Part shown: positions 24,201-31,306 of the stretch, piece after piece
How positions within the stretch are numbered: the first letter of the stretch is position 1
How the letters are laid out: every line of letters starts with the position of its first letter
Assembly: GCA_964547855.1 (NCBI GenBank)
Contig: CAZJPG010000001.1
Location: 62,001 to 126,000, forward strand
Direction of reading: 5' to 3'
From: JBAZHE01 sp964547855
Lineage (GTDB): Bacteria > Patescibacteriota > Patescibacteriia > Patescibacteriales > WJLG01
Length of the DNA: 64,000 nt
Notes under the pieces: generated by a model
What the model saw: only the letters and a program-made list of their open reading frames with translations
Told to the model about the DNA's origin: nothing
Database searches by the model: none
Program-made: the position numbers and the translations under genes

Positions 24201-27200
24201 AGTAGTGAAAAAAGTTTTTCCTTGTCTATCAAGATTGACACTAGAACCTCCATCCACCTGAACTGAATTACCGTCTATTAAACTGACGACCTCTATGCTA
24301 GTGGAAGTTGCGGCCGAATTCACAAAATAAACGCCTTGAACCGAAGAATAAGTGAATGGAGCATATTGATCGGAGGTGGTTGTAGCGGAAGAATTACCAT
24401 AATACAGATATATCTTGGTCGTGGAAGCTGCCGGAACAGATGGAACTTTAACCCAAAACTTAGCCGAAGAAGCGGTGCGGTCAAAAGTTTGAGTCCAGAA
24501 ATCCAACTCACTGGTCTCTGAATAATCAAGGAAACGTATATCTCCTCCATCGGTCCTGATATTGCGCCAAAGATCGGCCGTAGTAGACGATACCTGTATG
24601 TACACCTGCTGATCGGTCAAAGTCTGAGAACCAGAACGATTGTCGACGGTTATTGGCATTCTAAAATTCCAACCTGAATTCCACCATGGATCCAAAAGGC
24701 CATAGCCGTCTTTATCGCCGACTGCTTCGATGTAGAACTCTCCTTCGCTATTCGGTGAAAAATATATCGAAGCCTTATAATAGCGAACTTCGCCTGGAGC
24801 TATCAGATCCACGCTATCAAGGGTCGATCTATCAACTTCAAGTTCGTCCGGCACATCTTTTGTCTGAGGACCTAAGGCCAAGATCTTATCCAAGAAACCC
24901 TTATCGGTCGATATCGGGAAATTACTCAAAGGAACCTCGGCCCAGCGATGTTTATAACGAACCTCTTGGCGAACGCCGGAGCGATATTCCTCTATTCTGC
25001 AATAACGGCGATTAGGGCTTACTTGATCGCAAACCCTGCTTTCACCGGTCGGATAACATTCGTAGTGATCATCTCTAGCGTCCCAACCATTATCACACTC
25101 AAAGACCGCTGGCTCGTAATAAGGGACCTCGGTTATATATGGCGAATTCTTGATCAGCTTTTTAAGACTGGCTACTCCGGATGTCGCCGAAGGGAAATAA
25201 AATTGTAAATTTATCTCCTCGTCACGAACACCGACGTTCTCGACGCTAAAATAGACATCGGCATTGGAAAGCCCGAAATAACTTTTCTTATTGGTACGAA
25301 TGATCAAATTCTCGTCTACATTATCATCGGTATTTTCAAGATATATCCTTTGACCATCAATATCCAGAAAGTCCTTATCAGAAGAAGTAGAAACTCTTTC
25401 TATTGGAGGAGCTTTGACCTGATCATAGTCGGCCTCGACCCAAACGGCATCGAGATAGAAAAAATAATTTTCTCCTAAAGGAGTCTTGCCTTGGAATTTT
25501 ATTTTCAAATTATCTATATCCTTCCACTTTTTAAGGAATGGAGCTGGCAAGAGCAAATAACCTCCATCTTCGGCATTGGACAAATCTCCAGCAGGAATGG
25601 AATAAAGCTCTTCCCAAGATTGATCTTCGGTCGAAGTCGAAAGCGAATACCAAACGACAATTTTATCTTCGCGTTGTTCTTCCTGTGCCTTAGCTTCCCT
25701 TAAACCGATGATATTAAAAAGCTTGCTGATTGGCGACTCCGATTCTGTGCTTGGTGCAGACTCTTGCGCCGGCTCTGGTGCTTGTTCTGAAGGCTGAACG
25801 ACTTCTTCCGCTGATGATGGAGAGTCTATTGTTTCACTCTCTACCACGGTATTGGTATCGATCGTAACCTCGTTAGTGACAGTATCACTGCTACCCTGTT
25901 CGCCATTAAAATCATTCGAAACTACCGAATCGCTACCAACATCCCCAGCCGATGTCGCATCGTTAACACTAACATCTTCAACGGATGATTCGCCTTCGAC
26001 ATCAACATTACCGGCACTAGTAGACGTATCATCGATTTCTGGTTGATCGGTCTGGTCGACTTGTTGTTCAGTGGTTTCAATGATTTCGCTTTCACCAGTG
26101 ATCGCGCTAGCGTCCTGCTCCGCATTATCCCAGGCCTTATTGAAAGAAGCTAAAGATATTTTTATACGTGCCGAGCGGAAACGCCCAAAGGTTTCGTCGC
26201 GGTCATCGGTCTCAAGCAAATCTTGAGCCATGGCTGGAGCTGGCAAAAAGACCTTGGCTAATTCCTTAAGGAAAGCATCGGTCTTAGATACTGGACCATC
26301 TACGACCGGCTCAGATGAAGACGATGAAATATCGGCTACTGGTTCAATGTCCTCATTAATTGGCAAATGATTGCCAACTTCTTCGATTACCTGATCTTCC
26401 GTTACCGGCGTGGCATCCTCTTCGGCCTGAACATCTGAAGATGACGAATCTAAATTTTGATCTAATTGTTGAACTTCTCCCATTCCTTCGCTAGAAACGA
26501 TAGGCTCTATGGCCGAAGTATCGATACTGTCATCGGAAGACGATGAAATAATAACAACCGATTCAGGGGAAGACGTCGATATGATCGACTCCTTGGTAGA
26601 AGTCCCTGTCGAAAATTCAGTGGATGAGGCTTTGATATCTTCTGTGAATATTTCCTTAAGAGCCGATTCGGATGTGGATGCGAAATCATCTTGCTCGCCT
26701 TCTTGCTGAGCCACTTCGGTGCGAATGAATTCGCGGGTAGTAAAATTCTCAGCGATCAAAGAATAATCGCCACCTTCATAGATGGCCGAATTCTCGGAAT
26801 TGAAATCATCACGACCACCAACAGGAGCAACCTCAGCTTCGCCCAAGACGCGATCGACCCCCGACCATCCACCACGCTCCTCAGCACGAACGGTGTTGGC
26901 AAAAAATTCAACGTGCGCAGTCTTCTGATCGAACGCGGAAAAAGCTTGTCTCAAGACAAAGACCGAAGCCACTAAACCAATGACATAAAACAGCAAAGGG
27001 ATCGTGCGCAAAAATTCCCCATGAGCACCAGCCTTGGACTGAACAATTTTTTTATCCTCTGGCTCAATTATTTTTTCATCGCAATTTTTTTCAGACTTGT
27101 TTCTAAAACGTAAAACGCTCCCCTTCATCGCTGAAGGAGAAATATCAAAAACCAGAGGCTTTTTTCTTTTCTCGATTGTAGGGTTTTTCCCCTTTGCCAT

Positions 27201-27206
27201 ATACAT
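21237..27206 (-). CDS. Membrane-anchored giant surface protein with acidic linker, DUF2341 and FN3-like modules (1989 aa)
   Basis: The N-terminus is cytoplasmic, rich in Lys and Arg, followed by one hydrophobic span near residues 68-88 (FLRTIPLLFYVIGLVASVFV). Residues ~95-530 are a low-complexity acidic Ser/Thr/Glu/Asp linker, predicted to be disordered and outside the cell. Residues ~540-620 look like a beta-sandwich. A DUF2341 module (WWNSGWNFRMPITVDN ... IYLYYGNSSA) lies at ~840-950, followed by a ~380-residue module shared with the larger neighbour (MFLPFREF ... NLWGAVQARKY). Two AAQRTDG-type blocks and FN3-like blocks follow. The protein ends abruptly with HYRWRNDDGGG. The start is the first of two close ATG codons (residues 1 and 3) just behind an extended -10 promoter. 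No catalytic motif is seen; the role is probably adhesion or structure. Confidence 0.87.
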   Translation of the reverse strand: MYMAKGKNPTIEKRKKPLVFDISPSAMKGSVLRFRNKSEKNCDEKIIEPEDKKIVQSKAGAHGEFLRTIPLLFYVIGLVASVFVLRQAFSAFDQKTAHVEFFANTVRAEERGGWSGVDRVLGEAEVAPVGGRDDFNSENSAIYEGGDYSLIAENFTTREFIRTEVAQQEGEQDDFASTSESALKEIFTEDIKASSTEFSTGTSTKESIISTSSPESVVIISSSSDDSIDTSAIEPIVSSEGMGEVQQLDQNLDSSSSDVQAEEDATPVTEDQVIEEVGNHLPINEDIEPVADISSSSSEPVVDGPVSKTDAFLKELAKVFLPAPAMAQDLLETDDRDETFGRFRSARIKISLASFNKAWDNAEQDASAITGESEIIETTEQQVDQTDQPEIDDTSTSAGNVDVEGESSVEDVSVNDATSAGDVGSDSVVSNDFNGEQGSSDTVTNEVTIDTNTVVESETIDSPSSAEEVVQPSEQAPEPAQESAPSTESESPISKLFNIIGLREAKAQEEQREDKIVVWYSLSTSTEDQSWEELYSIPAGDLSNAEDGGYLLLPAPFLKKWKDIDNLKIKFQGKTPLGENYFFYLDAVWVEADYDQVKAPPIERVSTSSDKDFLDIDGQRIYLENTDDNVDENLIIRTNKKSYFGLSNADVYFSVENVGVRDEEINLQFYFPSATSGVASLKKLIKNSPYITEVPYYEPAVFECDNGWDARDDHYECYPTGESRVCDQVSPNRRYCRIEEYRSGVRQEVRYKHRWAEVPLSNFPISTDKGFLDKILALGPQTKDVPDELEVDRSTLDSVDLIAPGEVRYYKASIYFSPNSEGEFYIEAVGDKDGYGLLDPWWNSGWNFRMPITVDNRSGSQTLTDQQVYIQVSSTTADLWRNIRTDGGDIRFLDYSETSELDFWTQTFDRTASSAKFWVKVPSVPAASTTKIYLYYGNSSATTTSDQYAPFTYSSVQGVYFVNSAATSTSIEVVSLIDGNSVQVDGGSSVNLDRQGKTFFTTYTASSTISAKGPIAVKVSGGPATPPAAPISFAATDFTLPFDRDLEIFNFLPVLSDATVTLYDGASQEWQQSIVSGHSRTVINSIATDSLAIISVTAPVLVSLTTNFPGDGIVAYPPTGEDLFGVKSQYNIIAAHSLSSFDILCSSRASSSVSNMAAGSRQNNTTCSGGVEGNGNAVRLDIKSGSLSSIQQDDSDGRQETMFLPFREFNSEYMLPTDAAYVDVVCSPETGTLVINVYDQDNYFVASSTCTPQSGRYPGMVRFGADDALSYQAGSRIFSSSGKPFGVYYEDIEATGYAGGDETNLWGAVQARKYAYPAPLLSFGAHEIKGPPTGSFNSASLKVNGTGRVDVSIEIDDSTNDDCRAKLEYYADANCHGSPLRPTLSETDASTTADFGDPKINIKDTYQIGTSTGWIKTASGTNTVLLSWDSKADIPNADATYCLKLTANDQLNDQTVPATTSLAIDNVAPTMPGPLTLSRKTGSTASLDLGATSTENHFSEYKIFYKVYDGNPVTENDYAWGSSSDANLSNIEFNGAATTTVTGLTSGLIYVFNIFAYDDNGNKASSTSPLQVIANDAPIAYFNSVTQETDGSGSVNVSIEVDDANDDNTVRAKLEYSVYPGSGHCDFSSPSKNTIDLTSIVSSFGSVQADNNESYQIGTTSFFILTSAGPNTVSFSWLSKDDVGLATGTYCLRLTANDGSDDQLIPATTTISIDNAPPQAAGNMAIIDTAYDSILLSLPYSQRAVDDSEPGSNAYKIFYKLGTSGVTKANDEHDSVYLDAYDFGGATSTMVTGLVQGSNYVFNLWAYDAYGNKTSSTEVTGSTDGIVTNKGLVFMDPQSLGTSTNIAVADGIFTFRAQVQDSDGWGALDYVILRMANSSDNSAPFDDLQFKWDRAGDDFSEVGTDANSMASVDGSSYSDCSDGTCYLYFKLIFSKNFVATSTDYSAQLYSSDTDIPVHTDEDTYPDIFQVRKTWLDQIHYRWRNDDGGG

Positions 27207-27211
27207 CTATT

Positions 27212-27220
27212 ATTATAACA
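27212..27220 (-). promoter_or_regulatory. Extended -10 promoter (TGTTATAAT) for the giant surface operon, leaderless
   Basis: A TGnTATAAT extended -10 box ends only 5 nt before the ATG at 27206. Transcription would then begin at or next to the start codon, giving a leaderless mRNA. No good -35 box is seen, which fits an extended -10 promoter. Confidence 0.55.
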
Positions 27221-27472
27221 CTCTCGGGTGCCTTTTTTTAGGGTTTTACAACGATTTTTTATAATTTTTTTTTGTTTATTATTAGATAAAAAAAATTTTA
27301 ACTTTACAAGCGCTAAAAAACATTTTTTAGCTTTTTTAAAAACCAAAGAAAAGATGACCAAGGATGTGGATAATTTGTGCCTAGTTTAAAAAGAAAAAAC
27401 TAGCGAGAGAAAGACGAAAAAGTTGACAAAAAGTAAAAAAATAGAAGAAAAAAATAAAAATAATTCAATACA
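27221..27472. other. AT-rich intergenic region between the groESL operon and the giant operon
   Basis: No coding sequence is recognised here. The region has very low GC and long A or T runs. Two A/T-rich hairpins stand out. One is GCTAAAAAA/TTTTTTAGC at 27312-27331, followed by six T on the plus strand. The other is CTAGTTT/AAACTAG at 27381-27403. Neither can be assigned a function from the sequence alone. Confidence 0.5.
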
Positions 27473-27501
27473 AAAACAGACCCCACCCGGGGGTCTGTTT
27501 T
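27473..27501 (-). terminator. Rho-independent terminator of groES-groEL
   Basis: A perfect 12-bp stem (AAAACAGACCCC with its complement) has a 5-nt loop and is followed on the minus strand by TTTG. It lies about 95 bp past the groEL stop and may also work in the other direction. Confidence 0.8.
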
Positions 27502-27594
27502 ATATCTGGATAGCTAGAGTAAAAAGTTGCTACACACCTATAAGCGACTGATATTTTGACGATGATCCCTTTAGAATTCTTTTGACCTACGATC

Positions 27595-29244
27595 TTACAT
27601 TCCCATAGCCTCTCCGCCGGAGCAAGAACAAGCTTTATCGTCTTTTGGTTTCTCGACCACAACGGCCTCGACAGTTAGGAACATAATAGCGGCCGAAGCG
27701 GCATTCTCTAAAGCCGTACGTACAACCTTGGTCGGATCGACGATGCCAGCATCAAAAAGATCTTCGAATTTATCGTCCATGGCATTGTAACCAATATTGC
27801 GCCTCGTATCATCTTTGACCAAGCTGTTCTCACGAATGATGTTGTAGAGGATCAATGATCCATCCTTGCCGGCATTCTTGGCTATCTGTTTTATTGGTTC
27901 CAAAATAGCGTTATCAATGATCCTGGCACCAGGATCGGACTCCTTTTTACCACCCAAAAGAGATGTAAAAATATCGCTAGCCTTAGCCAAGGCTAAACCG
28001 CCGCCAACAACTATACCCTCTTCCAAGGCAGCCCTAGTGGCGTGCACGGCGTCGTCTATGCGATCCTTCTTTTCTTTCATTTCTGTCTCGGTAGCAGCGC
28101 CGACTTTGATGACGGCCACACCACCAGAAAGTTTCGCTAAACGTTTTTTCAATTCATCCTTATCATAATCGGAATCAGACAACTCGATCTCTTTTTTGAT
28201 CGACTCGACTCGCGAAGCGATCTCTTTAGTGTCACCCTTGCCGTCAACGACGACCGTATTATCTTTAGTGGCGATGACACGACGAGCACGACCGAGATCA
28301 GTGACCTCTACGTTCTCTAACTTTATACCCATTTCTTCGGACACCACATTACCACCGGTCAAAATAGCGATATCTTCAAGCATGGACTTGCGACGGTCGC
28401 CAAAACCAGGAGCCTTGATCCCAAGAACATTGAACACACCACGAATTTTGTTAAGGATAAAAGTTGTCAAAGCCTCGCCATCGATACTTTCGGCGATGAT
28501 GACCAAATCCTTTTTACCTGCCGCGACCATTTTTTCCAAAAGAGGCAAGACCTCACCGAGAGAAGATATCTTCTTGTCGGTGATGAGTATATAAGGATCA
28601 TCCATTTCAGCCTTCATAGTGTCAGCATTGGTAACCATGTGAGGAGAGACATACCCTTTATCGAACTGCATACCCTCGACGACTTCGACCTCGACACCGA
28701 ACGATTGGCCTTCCTCGACAGTCACCACGCCCTCCTTACCAACCTTAGATATAGCCTCGGCTATATGAGAACCAATTTCTTTATCATTAGCCGAAATAGA
28801 GGCAACTTTGGCGATCTCTTCCTTTGTCGCAGGAATCTTCTTACTAGAGGCTTTGAGTTTTGCGACTACGTCAGCCACTTTCTTTTCGATACTGCGGCGA
28901 AGCTCGATAGGATTTACTCCTGAAGAGACCAACTTCAATCCTTCACTAACTATCGCCTGAGTTAAAATGGTAGAGGTAGTGGTACCATCTCCAGAGACAT
29001 CGTTCGTCTTAGAAGCGACTTCTTTCACCATCTCGGCGCCGATATTTTCCAGTTTGTCATCAAGCTCGATCTCTTTGGCTACTGACACTCCGTCCTTGGT
29101 AATGGTTGGGGCGCCATAAGATTTTTCTATTACGACGTTGCGACCTTTTGGCCCAAGAGTAACTTTTACGGCCTCGGCCAATTTATCGATGCCGTTCTTC
29201 AAGGCCTCGCGACCTTTATCAGAAAATACTATTGTCTTGCTCAT
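27595..29244 (-). CDS. groEL: 60-kDa chaperonin GroEL
   Basis: ATP-driven protein-folding chamber of the cytosol, working with GroES. The full family length (549 aa) is present. Seen motifs include the N-terminal nucleotide-binding stretch LGPKGRNVVIEKSYGAPTIT, GDGTTTSTIL with the ATP-site Asp, the RIDDAVHATRAALEEG region, and EEGIVVGGGLAL. The C-terminal tail is CSCSGGEAMGM, unusual in its Cys pair but ending in a Met-rich stub as many GroEL tails do. It lies 33 bp downstream of groES in the same operon, under the CIRCE operator. No Shine-Dalgarno site is visible before its ATG, so translational coupling to groES is possible. The call is near certain. Confidence 0.98.
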   Translation of the reverse strand: MSKTIVFSDKGREALKNGIDKLAEAVKVTLGPKGRNVVIEKSYGAPTITKDGVSVAKEIELDDKLENIGAEMVKEVASKTNDVSGDGTTTSTILTQAIVSEGLKLVSSGVNPIELRRSIEKKVADVVAKLKASSKKIPATKEEIAKVASISANDKEIGSHIAEAISKVGKEGVVTVEEGQSFGVEVEVVEGMQFDKGYVSPHMVTNADTMKAEMDDPYILITDKKISSLGEVLPLLEKMVAAGKKDLVIIAESIDGEALTTFILNKIRGVFNVLGIKAPGFGDRRKSMLEDIAILTGGNVVSEEMGIKLENVEVTDLGRARRVIATKDNTVVVDGKGDTKEIASRVESIKKEIELSDSDYDKDELKKRLAKLSGGVAVIKVGAATETEMKEKKDRIDDAVHATRAALEEGIVVGGGLALAKASDIFTSLLGGKKESDPGARIIDNAILEPIKQIAKNAGKDGSLILYNIIRENSLVKDDTRRNIGYNAMDDKFEDLFDAGIVDPTKVVRTALENAASAAIMFLTVEAVVVEKPKDDKACSCSGGEAMGM

Positions 29245-29277
29245 AGATTTAAATTATTAAATTGAAAAATTTAATTT

Positions 29278-29565
29278 CTAAAGAATGGCTAAGATGTCCG
29301 ACTCGCCCAAGATGAGATGAGTCTCTCCGTCGATCTCGATCTCGTCCGGAGAATATTTTTTAAAGACAACCTTATCACCGATTTTAAGAGACATCTTGGC
29401 GCATTGGCCATTCTCCAAAAGTTTGCCTGGACCAACCGCAACCACAGTCCCTTGCTCTGGTCTACCCTTGTCCACGGTATCGGGCAAAACGATGCCAGAC
29501 TTAGTGGTTTTTTCGGCTTGAGCCGGCTTGAGCACGACATTGTCGTGAAGTGGTTTTATAGACAT
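29278..29565 (-). CDS. groES: 10-kDa co-chaperonin GroES
   Basis: Heptameric lid of the GroEL chamber. It has 95 residues and begins MSIKPLHDNVVLKPAQAE, with the mobile-loop segment EKTTKSGIVLP and the conserved GTVVAVGPG. I chose the ATG at 29565 because AAGGG sits about 8 nt upstream. A GTG three codons earlier (29574) is in frame but would overlap that ribosome site. It is the first gene of the groESL operon. Confidence 0.97.
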   Translation of the reverse strand: MSIKPLHDNVVLKPAQAEKTTKSGIVLPDTVDKGRPEQGTVVAVGPGKLLENGQCAKMSLKIGDKVVFKKYSPDEIEIDGETHLILGESDILAIL

Positions 29566-29628
29566 AGCTTTCACCCTTATCTCTAAAATTAAATATTTAA
29601 TATTAGAGATAAAAAATAAATATTTTTT

Positions 29629-29655
29629 ATTAGCACTCTTTATAGCTAAGTGCTA
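29629..29655 (-). promoter_or_regulatory. CIRCE operator (HrcA binding site) of groESL
   Basis: TTAGCACTC, nine bases, then AAGTGCTAA: the classic CIRCE inverted repeat with one mismatch in the second arm. It lies just downstream of the -10 box and in the 5' leader of groES. In known systems HrcA binds here and represses groESL until heat shock. No hrcA gene is in this window. Confidence 0.93.
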
Positions 29656-29665
29656 AATCACCTAC

Positions 29666-29693
29666 TATCTTACCACTTGACGCCTTATTGTCA
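29666..29693 (-). promoter_or_regulatory. Sigma-70-type promoter of groESL
   Basis: A perfect -35 TTGACA (29693-29688), 16-bp spacer and -10 TAAGAT (29671-29666), placed directly upstream of the CIRCE element so that a bound repressor would block initiation. Confidence 0.75.
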
Positions 29694-29733
29694 AGAAACC
29701 GATCGATCGCTATCGCTAGCGTCTTTAAAAAAC

Positions 29734-29763
29734 AAAAAATGACATTAGCGAACTAAGTCATTT
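29734..29763 (-). terminator. Terminator after the TatD gene
   Basis: Read on the minus strand: stem AAATGAC-TTAG, TTCG tetraloop, CTAA-(T bulge)-GTCATTT, then a T-rich tract. It lies 12 bp past the stop at 29776. Confidence 0.8.
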
Positions 29764-29775
29764 CGATCTCGAATC

Positions 29776-30627
29776 TTAATTGATATTAAAGAGTCGACAG
29801 GCATTGGCAGTGCTCGCCTCCGCTATCTTCTCTACATCGGTCTCGCGGATCTGTGCGATGCGCTCGGCAACATAAGCTACAAGCGCCGGCTCATTGCGAT
29901 GACCTCTATATGGTTCTGGTGTCATGAATGGGCAATCGGTCTCGACCATGAACTTATCGATCGGCATCTTCCTGATCAAGTCATCCCATTGCCGTGAAAA
30001 AGTTATAATACCGGTGAACGATACCAGAAGACCGAGTTGAAAATATTGCCAAGCCAAATTCTCGTCGCCAGAAAAACAATGTATGACGCCCCATTCCTTG
30101 CCATGAGGTATAAGGTCTCTATGTTCTTCTCGAAACTCCTTTAAGGTTTTAAGTAGATCATCATGTGCTACCCGACAATGAATTATGGCTGGCAGATCCA
30201 AATTCCTTGCTAAGAGCAATTGCTCGACCAAAACTTCCTTTTGTCTTTTTTTAGCCTTTACCAAGTCGGAATTCAACTTTAAGTGATAATAGTCCAGGCC
30301 TATTTCGCCAATAGCGACGACCTTTTCGAAAGAGGCTAACTTTTCATAACTATCATAATTAAATTCCTCTGCCCTAACCCTAGTGACCTCTCTACCATTC
30401 TCACCCTCCTCTGTCACATCCTCAAGGTGAGTCGGATGCAAGCCGACCGCGGCATAAACACCTCTTTCGTATTTATTTGCTAAATCCAAGGCTTTTTTCG
30501 ACGTCTTATAATCGGTTCCGACCAAAATCAAACCAGTGTCATTATTAAGAGAATTCAAAATGACCTCTTCGGCATCGTCGGAGAATTTTTTAAAATTCAC
30601 ATGGGCATGCGTATCGATCAAATACAT
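29776..30627 (-). CDS. tatD: TatD-family metal-dependent hydrolase / DNase
   Basis: Metal-dependent hydrolase of the amidohydrolase-like TIM-barrel superfamily; relatives are 3'-5' DNases. 283 aa, close to the family's ~260. Visible metal-ligand motifs in order: DTHAHVNF near residue 5, GEIGLDYYH near 105, IIHCR near 145, HCFSG near 180 and the signature VETDCPFMTPEPYRGHRNEP near 230. A charged insertion (TEEGENGREVTRVRAEE) near residue 70 is longer than in the E. coli protein. It has its own terminator. The family call is secure; the physiological substrate is not known. Confidence 0.93.
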   Translation of the reverse strand: MYLIDTHAHVNFKKFSDDAEEVILNSLNNDTGLILVGTDYKTSKKALDLANKYERGVYAAVGLHPTHLEDVTEEGENGREVTRVRAEEFNYDSYEKLASFEKVVAIGEIGLDYYHLKLNSDLVKAKKRQKEVLVEQLLLARNLDLPAIIHCRVAHDDLLKTLKEFREEHRDLIPHGKEWGVIHCFSGDENLAWQYFQLGLLVSFTGIITFSRQWDDLIRKMPIDKFMVETDCPFMTPEPYRGHRNEPALVAYVAERIAQIRETDVEKIAEASTANACRLFNIN

Positions 30628-30690
30628 AAAGACATATTATCATTAAAGCAACATAACATCAAAAATACTTAACTTTAATTAGACATAAAA

Positions 30691-30722
30691 AAAAGTCCAA
30701 GCCTTTAAGTGCCTGGACTTTT
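30691..30722 (-). terminator. Terminator after the small Ala/Pro-rich gene
   Basis: AAAAGTCCA/TGGACTTTT stem with inner GC pairs, followed on the minus strand by a run of eight T. It lies 15 bp past the stop at 30738. Confidence 0.85.
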
Positions 30723-30737
30723 CAATGCTCTTGAAAA

Positions 30738-30956
30738 CTATTTTACTTCTTCTGAAGATTCAGTGGATGGTGTCTCAACTGAATCGGAAGCAACCTCTTC
30801 GTCACCGCCGGTCATGTCCTGAGCAGGAGCCTCGGGCATAGCTGGAGCAACAGATTCTTCGGTCGGAGCGGCAGGCGTAACTGGAGCAGCGGCCGGGGCG
30901 GCATTCTCCGTGGCAGCCTTATTGCCGCCAAACAAACCCTTGAGCCAATTTAACAT
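30738..30956 (-). CDS. Small Ala/Pro/Glu-rich protein of unknown function (72 aa)
   Basis: It begins MLNWLKGLFGGNKAA, a short amphipathic helix. A low-complexity tail of Ala, Pro, Glu and Ser (APAAAPVTPAAPTEES ... SESSEEVK-like) follows and is probably disordered. There are no Cys residues and no recognisable domain. A GTG ten codons upstream (30986) is an alternative start, but its AGGA lies too close; the ATG at 30956 has no clear Shine-Dalgarno either. A good promoter (31051-31079) and a strong terminator bracket it, which supports a real single-gene transcript. Similar short helix-plus-acidic-tail proteins occur in CPR genomes, but no function can be given. Confidence 0.65.
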   Translation of the reverse strand: MLNWLKGLFGGNKAATENAAPAAAPVTPAAPTEESVAPAMPEAPAQDMTGGDEEVASDSVETPSTESSEEVK

Positions 30957-31050
30957 ATTTTTTGTTATGTTGCCTTTGTCAGGCACTTCCTAAAAGAAAG
31001 CCCTCATAACGGCAACTTCTTTACTTTTGGCCTATCAGCCTTAAGTTATA

Positions 31051-31079
31051 ATAATACCAATAAATCAGCTCAAAATCAA
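31051..31079 (-). promoter_or_regulatory. Promoter for the small Ala/Pro-rich gene
   Basis: TTGATT (-35), 17-bp spacer, TATTAT (-10) preceded by TG one base upstream (extended -10). The leader to the ATG at 30956 is about 85-90 nt. Confidence 0.6.
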
Positions 31080-31177
31080 TATTGACAAAAGACTCCGTTT
31101 TTATTGACCATAATTGACCATTTTATAGCATTTTTATGGTTATAAAAATAAAAAATACTAATATTAGCTAAGAGGGA

Positions 31178-31206
31178 TTGAATTTTTAAAAAAGATGGGT
31201 TATGAT
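31178..31206 (+). promoter_or_regulatory. Promoter for murA
   Basis: TTGAAT, 17-bp spacer, TATGAT, about 100 bp before the murA ATG. Upstream, at 31103-31122, the 10-bp string ATTGACCAT(A/T) occurs twice in tandem. The rest of 31080-31306 is AT-rich with no gene seen. Confidence 0.6.
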
Positions 31207-31306
31207 ATTCATACAATTAAAGTTAAAAAACCAAGAATTAAAAACATAAGGCTAAAAGCTATTTTTATTTTTTACTTTTAATTTTTCATTTTAAATTGTT
31301 TCTATT

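Noticed and set aside
1..27200. Many plus-strand open frames of 60-235 codons opposite the giant genes
   Set aside because: They are antisense shadows produced by the codon use of the minus-strand genes; none has a recognisable domain, ribosome site or promoter.
29680..29700. CTTGAC/GTCAAG inverted repeat within the groESL promoter as an operator
   Set aside because: The right arm is the -35 box itself and the arms are only 6 bp; the CIRCE element already accounts for control.
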